Source: an uncultured Collinsella sp. (GTDB lineage Bacteria > Actinomycetota > Coriobacteriia > Coriobacteriales > Coriobacteriaceae). Taken from it: a stretch of DNA of 7,729 nt. The notes beneath the pieces were generated by a model. It ran no database searches. It was given only the letters and a program-made list of their open reading frames with translations, and had not been told where the DNA came from. Of this stretch, positions 1 through 5,334 are shown piece by piece. The position numbers and the translations under genes were made by a program. The stretch is from NCBI GenBank assembly GCA_900551195.1, contig URVD01000080.1:1-7729 (forward strand), read 5' to 3'. Positions within the stretch are counted from its first letter, which is position 1. Every line of letters begins with the position of its first letter.

Positions 1-795
1 TTATGGTTTGAAATCAGCCGTAACCATCCCGGATATTGATGAAGGGCAGCTAATCGCCTTATGAAAGTCGTAGCCCGCGCGCGCGTCGCACACCAAGTTT
101 GCTACATCGAGCAAGGGAAAGCTGGGCAGGCCGAACACGTCCTTGAGCTGCAGGGAAAACTCGTCCCAAACACTCGTATAACCGCAGTCCTCGATAATGC
201 ATTTCACGTTTGCGGGCAGAGATTCCCCCGCGACGTCCATGGCGGTTGCCGCACCCATCGACTCGCCAAAGACCAGGATGCGCGCCTCGGGGTCAGCCTG
301 AACGATCCGCCCAATCCATGCAACGACATCGAGCCGCTCGGGCCAGCCCATGCCGATATAGTCGCCGCCGGAGCGCTCGTGGGCGCGGGCGGCGGGTGCG
401 AGTACGTTCATGCCGCGGTCGTGGAATCGTTTGACGTATCGGGCCATGCCGATGGGCTCATCGGTGTATCCGTGTAGGCAGATAGCGTAATTGTGCGTGC
501 TCTCTGGGGCGGCAAAATACCAAGCGGCAAGTTCGGTTCCGTCATCTGCGGTGAGGCTGCTGCTCTCGCGGTTCTCTTTAAACCATGCCCGCGCCTCGGT
601 TCCCTCGGCATCCGGCTGCTCACTTTCTTTGTCGTCCTTGCCGTCCTGCATCATCTTCATGGTGTATGGCGCGCGGGGATTCAGCGCGAAGTCAAACAGA
701 AAGTTGCCGGCAAATCCGAGCAGCGCAATGACAACCACCAGTGCAACGATGCCGGCTATCTTGAGCTTTCGATGGGAATGTGCGTTTTGAGCCAT
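1..795 (-). CDS. Membrane-anchored alpha/beta hydrolase, C-terminally truncated
   Basis: This 264-residue protein belongs to the serine alpha/beta-hydrolase superfamily; its substrate is unknown. Residues 11-38 form one hydrophobic segment after a basic N-terminus, so it is probably anchored in the membrane with the hydrolase domain outside. The domain shows the oxyanion-hole region LHGYTDEP (107-114), the family segment GGDYIGMGW (143-151) and the nucleophile elbow GESMG with Ser179. The match continues through EDCGYTSVWDEF (202-213) and RAGYDFHKA (239-247), after which relatives normally continue for some 70 residues carrying the catalytic Asp and His. Here the frame ends after 17 unrelated residues at a TAA at bases 1-3, so the triad is incomplete. 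The start is an ATG at 793-795 with AGGAG at 804-808. It is probably inactive or a decaying gene; a sequencing error near base 57 is the alternative. Confidence 0.85.
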   Translation of the reverse strand: MAQNAHSHRKLKIAGIVALVVVIALLGFAGNFLFDFALNPRAPYTMKMMQDGKDDKESEQPDAEGTEARAWFKENRESSSLTADDGTELAAWYFAAPESTHNYAICLHGYTDEPIGMARYVKRFHDRGMNVLAPAARAHERSGGDYIGMGWPERLDVVAWIGRIVQADPEARILVFGESMGAATAMDVAGESLPANVKCIIEDCGYTSVWDEFSLQLKDVFGLPSFPLLDVANLVCDARAGYDFHKAISCPSSISGMVTADFKP

Positions 796-813
796 GCGGT
801 ATTCTCCTATAAG

Positions 814-831
814 ATGTTAATGCATCAACAT
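814..831. promoter_or_regulatory. Second palindromic operator candidate, in the hydrolase leader
   Basis: ATGTTAATGCATCAACAT is an 18-bp palindrome with one mismatched pair. Its core GTTAATGCATCAAC differs from the 861-874 element at two positions. It lies just downstream of the predicted transcription start of the hydrolase gene and before its Shine-Dalgarno site. The two centres are about 45 bp apart. Confidence 0.5.
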
Positions 832-844
832 TTAATGCAAGCGC

Positions 845-873
845 ATTATGGACGTTCGCCGTTGATGCGTCAA
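845..873 (-). promoter_or_regulatory. Sigma70-type promoter for the alpha/beta hydrolase
   Basis: On the minus strand, TTGACG (868-873) and CATAAT (845-850) are separated by exactly 17 bp, a near-consensus housekeeping promoter. Transcription would start near base 838 and run into the AGGAG site and ATG of the hydrolase gene. The -10 box overlaps an inverted repeat, TAATGC (833-838) with GCATTA (843-848). Confidence 0.7.
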
Positions 874-874
874 C
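861..874. promoter_or_regulatory. Palindromic operator candidate overlapping the -35 box
   Basis: GTTGATGCGTCAAC is a 14-bp palindrome with a single mismatched pair. It covers the -35 box of the leftward hydrolase promoter. A near-copy lies at 814-831. This placement is typical for a TetR- or MarR-like repressor, but no regulator gene is present in the window, so the binding protein is unknown. Confidence 0.5.
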
Positions 875-916
875 AGGCAAAGAATGGGTAAACAAAGGGT
901 CACGTATGGTGCAAAT

Positions 917-946
917 TTCGCACGTACCCAGACGCTTTGATATAGT
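917..946 (+). promoter_or_regulatory. Probable promoter of the hemolysin III gene
   Basis: TTCGCA (917-922) and TATAGT (941-946) are 18 bp apart, which would start transcription around 953 and give a short leader before GGAGG at 966-970. The -35 box is weak (4 of 6 consensus bases). An imperfect inverted repeat, GTGC (909-912) and GCAC (920-923), overlaps the -35 box, and CACGTA is repeated directly at 901-906 and 921-926; either could be a regulator site. Confidence 0.4.
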
Positions 947-981
947 GTTGAGAACTCTTTACATTGGAGGATGTAACCGGC

Positions 982-1665
982 ATGTCCGATTCGAGCGACA
1001 GTTCCAAGCCGCGACCCAAGATCGCGGCCGTTCCACACTACACGGTGGGCGAGGAGATCATGAACTCCGTCACCCATGGTGTCGGCTGCCTGCTGGGTAT
1101 CGCGGGCCTGGTGCTCCTGATCGTATTCGCTGCCCTGCGCGGCGGAGGCCCGGCCCACATGGCCGCGGCAATTGTCTATGGCGTCAGCATCATCCTCGAA
1201 TACCTAGCCTCCACGCTCTACCACGCGATTCAGCCTGCGCGCGCCAAGCGCGTGTTTCGCATCATCGACCACAGCTGCATCTACCTGCTCATAGCCGGCA
1301 GCTATACGCCGTTTTGCCTCATCACGCTCGCAAACGACGGCGGCCCTGCGCTGTTTTTTGCCGTATGGGCCATCGCCATTATCGGCATCGCCCTCGAGTG
1401 CTTTATGCGCGAGCGTCAACCGCACTGGGTAAGTGGCCTGGTCTACCTGCTGATGGGCTGGCTCGTTGTCTTTAAGCTGCCCGAACTTGTGGCGCTGCTC
1501 AACCCCGTGGCACTTGCCCTGCTCGCCGTCGGCGGCGTGTGCTACACCGCGGGCGTGCCGTTCTATATCGCCAAAAACGTGCGCTATCTGCACAGTGTTT
1601 TCCACTTGTGGGTGCTCGCCGGCAGCATCTTCCAGTTCATGGCGGTGATCCTCTTCGTAATCTAG
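982..1665 (+). CDS. Hemolysin III family (PAQR-type) integral membrane protein
   Basis: The 227-residue product is a polytopic membrane protein of the HlyIII/PAQR family, near the usual bacterial length. Most of the chain after residue 30 is hydrophobic and fits about seven helices. The family's metal-site motifs are all visible: ExxNxxTH (Glu25-His32), SxxxH (Ser77-His81), Asp96 in RIIDHSCIYLLIAGSYTP, and HxxxH (His204-His208) near the C-terminus. PAQR proteins are zinc-containing membrane hydrolases or receptors; bacterial members are named after one reported haemolysin and their role is mostly unknown. The ATG at 982 is preferred. A TTG at 964 extends the frame but overlaps the GGAGG (966-970) that would serve the ATG, and it has no ribosome site of its own. 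The SD-to-ATG spacing of 11 nt is slightly long. No convincing terminator follows. Confidence 0.9.
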   Translation: MSDSSDSSKPRPKIAAVPHYTVGEEIMNSVTHGVGCLLGIAGLVLLIVFAALRGGGPAHMAAAIVYGVSIILEYLASTLYHAIQPARAKRVFRIIDHSCIYLLIAGSYTPFCLITLANDGGPALFFAVWAIAIIGIALECFMRERQPHWVSGLVYLLMGWLVVFKLPELVALLNPVALALLAVGGVCYTAGVPFYIAKNVRYLHSVFHLWVLAGSIFQFMAVILFVI

Positions 1666-1753
1666 CGACCGCGCCCACGGCCCCGCTCGCACGGGCGACC
1701 GGCGCAATTGCCCTATCCGTCACCTACGCTTACTACCCAACGTCCCGAATCTT

Positions 1754-1771
1754 GGAGGTTCGAGAAACTCC
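1754..1771 (+). promoter_or_regulatory. Ribosome binding site inside a small hairpin, CorC-type gene
   Basis: The only Shine-Dalgarno match for the downstream ATG (1774) is GGAGG at 1754-1758, an unusually distant 15 nt away. GGAG (1754-1757) can pair with CTCC (1768-1771), with an inner TT/AA pair and a CGAGA loop. The fold could shorten the effective distance or mask the site. Across 1666-1773 the only promoter-like match is TTGCCC (1708-1713) with TACTAC (1731-1736), which is weak. Confidence 0.3.
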
Positions 1772-1773
1772 CG

Positions 1774-3147
1774 ATGGACATAACCATCTCCCTTATTACC
1801 ACGCTTGTCCTGACGCTTATCAACGGCTACTTCTCCATGTCCGAGATGGCTCTCACCACGGCCAAGCGTGCCGTGTTGGAGCACGATGCCGAGGAGGGCG
1901 ACAAGCGCGCCGAGCGCGCCGTCCAGCTCGCCGCCGACTCCGATCAGCTGTTGGCTACCATCCAGGTCGCCATCACGCTCGTGGGCTTCGCCTCGTCCGC
2001 CGTCGCCTCGACGAGCCTGTCCGACCCGCTCGCCACGTGGCTCATGAGCTTTGGCGTCGCGCCGCTTTCCGCCATCGCACGCGGCCTGGCGCCGGTCATC
2101 ATCACCGTCGCCGTCGCCTTTGTGTCCATCGTGATCGGCGAGCTCGTGCCCAAGCGCATCGGCCTTGCTAACGCCGAGGGCGTATCCAAGCAGGTCGTGG
2201 GACCGCTCTCCGTATTCCAAAAGATCGCCCGTCCGCTCGTGTGGCTGACTGGCGCTTGCTCCGATGGCCTGGCCCGCATCTTGCGTATCAAGAGTGCCGA
2301 CGACCGTCAGAACGTCTCGGAAGAAGAGATCAAGTACATGGTCTCGGAGCAGGACGACCTGCTCGACGAGGAAAAGCGCATGATCCACGAGATCTTCGAC
2401 CTGGGCGACACCGTTGCCCGCGAGGTCATGGTGCCGCGCGTGGACACCACCATGTGCGAGGACGACGAGACGGTCGCCGACGTGTTGTCCACCATGCGCC
2501 AGACCGGCTTCAGCCGCATCCCCGTCTATCACGAGGACCCCGACAACGTCGCGGGCATCGCGCACATCAAGGACCTGATCCAGCCCGCGCTCGATGGCAA
2601 GGGCGACCAGCCCATCGCCGGCTTTTTGCGCGACGCCACCTTTGTGCCCGACACCAAGGACATCCTGCCGCTGCTGTCCGAGATGCAGACCTCGCACGAC
2701 CAGATCGTGGTCGTCGTGGATGAGTACGGCGGCACGGCCGGCATCATCACCATCGAGGACATCGTCGAGGAGATCGTGGGCGAGATCGAGGACGAGTTCG
2801 ACCCCGACAACAAGTACCTCACGCGCCTTTCGCGCCGCGAGTGGCTCGTCGATGGGCGTTTTTCGTGCGATGACGCGATTGAGCTTGGTTGGCCGCTCGA
2901 GGAAAGCGATGATTATGAGACCATCGCCGGCTGGATTTTGGAGCTTTGCGACTCGGTGCCCGACATCGGAGAGGTGTTTGAGGTCGCGGGGTACAAGTTT
3001 AAAGTGCAGTCGATGCGTGGCCAGCGCATCTCGCTCATTCGCGTGATCGCTCCGGCCGAAACCGATAAGAAGGATTCCGAGTCTTCGGCAGAGAAGCCGG
3101 CGGCGTCGGGTGCGGGCTCTGTGGATCCGCACGATGGCGACGAGTAG
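1774..3147 (+). CDS. CNNM/CorC-type membrane protein with CBS pair (HlyC/CorC family)
   Basis: The 457-residue protein has the full architecture of the bacterial CNNM/CorC family, implicated in magnesium export or homeostasis. The DUF21 membrane domain (about 1-190) includes NGYFSMSEMAL (17-27) and IGELVPKR (121-128). Next come the linker DEEKRMIHEIFDLGD (198-212) and a CBS pair (about 217-335), with VPRVD (220-224), GFSRIPVY (245-252) and VVDEYGGTAGIITIEDI (314-330). A CorC_HlyC domain spans about 350-425, followed by a charged, probably disordered tail. The ATG at 1774 starts the first membrane helix directly; an in-frame TTG at 1708 would add 22 residues unlike the family N-terminus. The next gene begins 24 bp after the stop, so the two are probably co-transcribed. 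Magnesium specificity is inferred from the family only. Confidence 0.92.
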   Translation: MDITISLITTLVLTLINGYFSMSEMALTTAKRAVLEHDAEEGDKRAERAVQLAADSDQLLATIQVAITLVGFASSAVASTSLSDPLATWLMSFGVAPLSAIARGLAPVIITVAVAFVSIVIGELVPKRIGLANAEGVSKQVVGPLSVFQKIARPLVWLTGACSDGLARILRIKSADDRQNVSEEEIKYMVSEQDDLLDEEKRMIHEIFDLGDTVAREVMVPRVDTTMCEDDETVADVLSTMRQTGFSRIPVYHEDPDNVAGIAHIKDLIQPALDGKGDQPIAGFLRDATFVPDTKDILPLLSEMQTSHDQIVVVVDEYGGTAGIITIEDIVEEIVGEIEDEFDPDNKYLTRLSRREWLVDGRFSCDDAIELGWPLEESDDYETIAGWILELCDSVPDIGEVFEVAGYKFKVQSMRGQRISLIRVIAPAETDKKDSESSAEKPAASGAGSVDPHDGDE

Positions 3148-3171
3148 GACAAGGAAGAGTAGGGGAGAGTT

Positions 3172-3981
3172 ATGGCAGGCCTGTTCAACATCCTTAAGGT
3201 CACCGTCAGCGAGGACAAGATCTGTGCGCATGTGCTGGTGAACCCCGGCATGCCGCTCATGACCTCGGAGGACATCGAGGCCACGGCGCGCGTGTACTAC
3301 CTGGTACCGGCGATTGCCAAGCACCTGTGCCTGGGCGATTCCGGCCGCGAGTTCCAGGACTGCATGGGTCAGACCGAGCTCTGCCACCTGCTGGAGCACG
3401 TGACGGTCGAGCTCATGAACGAGACCGGTCTTGCCGGTAGCATCTCGTGCGGCCGCACGCGCGTAAGCGAGCATGACGAGCGTGTCTTTGAGGTCGAGCT
3501 TTCGTGTCCCGACGACGCACTGGCCATCGGTGCGCTGTCGTCGGCCACCTTTATGATGGACTGGGCGTACCTGCACGCCGACCAGCCTGCCCCCGACGTG
3601 GAAGGCACGGTCGCGGGCCTGCGCAACCTGGTGCTGGGCATGCGCGCCGAGGCCGAGGGCAAGGATCCTCACGAGGCCGTCGCTGCTGCGAACGGCGAAG
3701 ATGCTGCCGAGGACGAGGGCGCTGACGAGGGCGATGTGCCGGTCGACGCCGAGCCCGTTCCCACCGAGCCCCAGGGCGTCCCCAACTTTGACGACGAGCC
3801 CCAGGTGGCGATTGATACCGAGGGCGCGGTTGCCGAGAACCACGAGGCCTCCGCTGCCGTCTTTGGCGGTGCGGCGACGGTTCCGGCAGGACCTGCGCAT
3901 GAGGGCGGCCTGCCACTCGTGGACGGCGCCGGCGAGGACCCGGGTGCCACGGTGGCCATGCCGGCTATGCCTCAGGAGTAG
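3172..3981 (+). CDS. Stand-alone cyanophycin-synthetase N-terminal-domain-like protein with acidic tail
   Basis: The 269-residue protein resembles, over about residues 1-157, the N-terminal domain of cyanophycin synthetase CphA. Shared landmarks are a VPAIAKHLCLGDSG stretch (45-58), CHLLEHVTVEL (71-81) and CGRTR (93-97). These correspond to the LPSLVEHFC, HIVEHVALEL and FGRTR segments of cyanobacterial CphA. The ATP-grasp and Mur-ligase domains that make up the rest of that roughly 870-residue enzyme are absent. His72-x-x-Glu75-His76 plus Glu80 forms an HxxEH motif of metallopeptidase type. In CphA this domain has been reported to cleave cyanophycin slowly to make primers. Residues 160-269 are Ala/Glu/Asp/Gly/Pro-rich low complexity, probably disordered. 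No signal peptide or membrane helix is visible. The ATG has AGGGGAG at 3161-3167 and lies 24 bp after the CorC-type gene. The domain match was made by eye; function is unknown. Confidence 0.85.
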   Translation: MAGLFNILKVTVSEDKICAHVLVNPGMPLMTSEDIEATARVYYLVPAIAKHLCLGDSGREFQDCMGQTELCHLLEHVTVELMNETGLAGSISCGRTRVSEHDERVFEVELSCPDDALAIGALSSATFMMDWAYLHADQPAPDVEGTVAGLRNLVLGMRAEAEGKDPHEAVAAANGEDAAEDEGADEGDVPVDAEPVPTEPQGVPNFDDEPQVAIDTEGAVAENHEASAAVFGGAATVPAGPAHEGGLPLVDGAGEDPGATVAMPAMPQE

Positions 3982-4060
3982 GCCTACGCGTTTATCACCA
4001 TCACGTACCTGCGCCTTTGCCGTACGCAGATGAGCGGAGCGGCAAGTGATGCGCTGCGGG

Positions 4061-4066
4061 TATAAT
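4061..4066 (+). promoter_or_regulatory. -10 box of the YtxH-PRC operon promoter
   Basis: A perfect TATAAT preceded by CGGG lies 51 bp upstream of the YtxH start. No good -35 box is seen 16-18 bp upstream, so the promoter may need an activator or an alternative sigma factor. The rest of the 3982-4117 gap holds no gene. CTTTGCCG (4015-4022) and CGGCAA (4040-4045) form only a weak inverted repeat, and no T-rich terminator follows the upstream gene. Confidence 0.6.
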
Positions 4067-4082
4067 GGACAGCATTCAAACG

Positions 4083-4102
4083 GTGGGCACCGACGTGCCC
4101 GC
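4083..4102 (+). promoter_or_regulatory. Leader hairpin abutting the YtxH ribosome binding site
   Basis: GTGGGCAC (4083-4090) pairs with GTGCCCGC (4095-4102) around the tetraloop CGAC. This gives an eight-pair stem (seven Watson-Crick pairs and one G-U) in the short 5' leader. The stem ends exactly one base before AGGAGAGG at 4103-4110, leaving the site exposed. It may protect the transcript 5' end or tune translation; there is no T-tract, so it is not a terminator. Confidence 0.5.
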
Positions 4103-4117
4103 AGGAGAGGAATGATC

Positions 4118-4507
4118 ATGGGTAAGACTTTCAGCTTTGTCTCCGGCGCACTTTTTGGTGCCGCTGCCGGCGCTATTATCGGTGTTGCTCTGGCCCCGCG
4201 CTCGGGCGCCGAGACCCGCGCCATGGCTGCCGATATCGCCAACGACGCCTGGGACAATATGCGCGACACCTACGAGCACAGCGCCGAGGAGGCCCGTGCT
4301 GCGGTGAATGACTTTGGCCCGATGGTCGACGCCAAGACCGACGACCTGCGCGCCAAGGTCGACCTGGCCCGCGAGCGCATGGACCAGCTGCGCGAGCAGC
4401 TCAACGACGCCATTTCGGGTGGCAACGTGACGCCTGCCGCCGACGTCATGGTCGAGAACGCCGTCGAGGCTGATGCCGAGGCTGCGGAGCCTTCGACCGA
4501 GGCATAA
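4118..4507 (+). CDS. YtxH domain-containing protein
   Basis: The 129-residue protein begins with a glycine/alanine-rich hydrophobic segment (residues 6-27) ending in APRSGAETR (26-34), the signature of YtxH proteins, small envelope-associated proteins often linked to general stress. Residues 35-98 are a charged helical stretch with probable coiled-coil character. The last 25 residues are an acidic, Ala/Glu-rich tail. The fold suggests a membrane anchor with a long cytoplasmic helix. The start at 4118 is chosen because AGGAGAGG (4103-4110) is well placed for it. An in-frame ATG at 4112 is too close to that site, and an upstream GTG at 4046 precedes the -10 box, so it would not be in the transcript. 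Its stop overlaps the next start by one base, so the two genes are probably translationally coupled. Confidence 0.88.
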   Translation: MGKTFSFVSGALFGAAAGAIIGVALAPRSGAETRAMAADIANDAWDNMRDTYEHSAEEARAAVNDFGPMVDAKTDDLRAKVDLARERMDQLREQLNDAISGGNVTPAADVMVENAVEADAEAAEPSTEA

Positions 4508-5262
4508 TGCGCGCCGGGGATTTTGTCGGCGCCAAGATCTATCGCAAGCCTACCGAGGACAAGCGCACCAAAAAGGACGGCACGCCGCGCAGCCCTAAAA
4601 AGCTCGGAAAGATTCACTTTCCGGTCTTTACCCCGGGCGGTACGCGCGTGGTCGGCTTTATGGTCCGCCAGTCCGATATCGCGGGCATGATCGAGCGTCC
4701 CGACCGATTCGTAGCGCTCGACGCCATTGGTGTCTACGAGGGCGCCATCGCGGTTGACGACGTCAAGGGCACCTACGATACCGCTGCGGCCAAGCGCCTC
4801 GACATCAACCTGGACGATTGCATCATCTGGGTCGGTATGGACGTGCGCACGGAATCGGGCGACGTCGTGGGCTATTGCTCGGACGTTGAGTTCAAGCCGC
4901 GCTCGGGCATCGTGCAGGCATTCTATGTGACCGCCGGCGCTGCTTCGAGTGTTTTGGTTGGTGACACGCAGGTGCCGCCGACGATGCTGCGCGGCTACGA
5001 GAACGGCGCGATGGTCGTCTCGGACGAGGTCAAGTCGCTCGGGTATTCGGGCGGTGCGGCTGCCAAGGCCGCCGAGGCCAGCGTCGTGGTGGGCGACAAG
5101 GTCAAAAAGGGCGCCAAGGTGCTCGATGACAAGGGATCGGTCGCCGTGGACAAGGGCAGCCGCGCACTGGGCAAGCAGCTCGGCAAGACGCGCGGTATGT
5201 TCAAGGCCTTTAAGGACGAATACCAAAAGGCGAGCGGAGGCTCGTCAAAAGCTACAAAATAG
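4507..5262 (+). CDS. PRC-barrel domain protein, translationally coupled to YtxH
   Basis: The 251-residue protein appears to contain two PRC-barrel-like units. The first, about residues 33-85, includes GKIHFPVFTPGGTRVVGFMV (34-53). The second, about 98-172, includes the typical GDVVGYCSDVEFK (118-130) followed by GIVQAFYV (134-141). PRC-barrels are small beta-barrels used as binding modules in RNA processing, photosynthetic and envelope proteins. Residues 195-251 are Lys/Gly/Ala-rich and basic, possibly binding nucleic acid, an acidic partner or lipid. The start ATG overlaps the YtxH stop as TAATG, with GAGG at 4499-4502. The tail's positive charge contrasts with the acidic YtxH tail, so a YtxH-PRC complex at the membrane is a reasonable but untested idea. 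No catalytic motif was seen. Confidence 0.85.
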   Translation: MRAGDFVGAKIYRKPTEDKRTKKDGTPRSPKKLGKIHFPVFTPGGTRVVGFMVRQSDIAGMIERPDRFVALDAIGVYEGAIAVDDVKGTYDTAAAKRLDINLDDCIIWVGMDVRTESGDVVGYCSDVEFKPRSGIVQAFYVTAGAASSVLVGDTQVPPTMLRGYENGAMVVSDEVKSLGYSGGAAAKAAEASVVVGDKVKKGAKVLDDKGSVAVDKGSRALGKQLGKTRGMFKAFKDEYQKASGGSSKATK

Positions 5263-5283
5263 CGACGTACCAAATGATGGGAG

Positions 5284-5320
5284 GCAAGCCGGAGACCTGT
5301 TGCTCCGGCTTGCTGTGTTT
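5284..5320 (+). terminator. Strong hairpin, probable intrinsic terminator or attenuator
   Basis: GCAAGCCGGAG (5284-5294) and CTCCGGCTTGC (5303-5313) form a perfect 11-bp stem with an 8-base loop, followed by the modest T-rich tail TGTGTTT (5314-5320). It ends the YtxH-PRC operon. The next gene's GGGGGAGGG site begins only a few bases later and no promoter is visible in between, so partial readthrough may feed the deacetylase-like gene. Confidence 0.8.
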
Positions 5321-5334
5321 ATGGGGGAGGGCAC

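Noticed and set aside
971..976. ATG-TAA start-stop element directly after GGAGG in the hemolysin III leader
   Set aside because: There is no spacer between GGAGG and this ATG, so initiation is unlikely; probably coincidental.
964..981. TTG start six codons upstream for the hemolysin III gene
   Set aside because: It would contain the GGAGG that serves the ATG at 982 and has no upstream ribosome site of its own.
4010..4030. Terminator after the CphA-N-like gene from CTGCG/CGCAG pairing
   Set aside because: The stem has only five pairs with an 11-base loop and no T-tract follows.
1720..4269. An 849-codon open frame on the minus strand, antisense to the CorC-type and CphA-N-like genes
   Set aside because: It lies opposite two well supported genes, spans their intergenic gaps, shows no recognisable domain and is rich in His, Arg, Val and Leu as expected from the complement of GC-rich codons. 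The length is a codon-bias artefact.
4270..5226. A 318-codon minus-strand frame opposite the YtxH and PRC genes
   Set aside because: It is a composition shadow of the sense genes; no domain, no ribosome site, and the sense proteins have clear family motifs.
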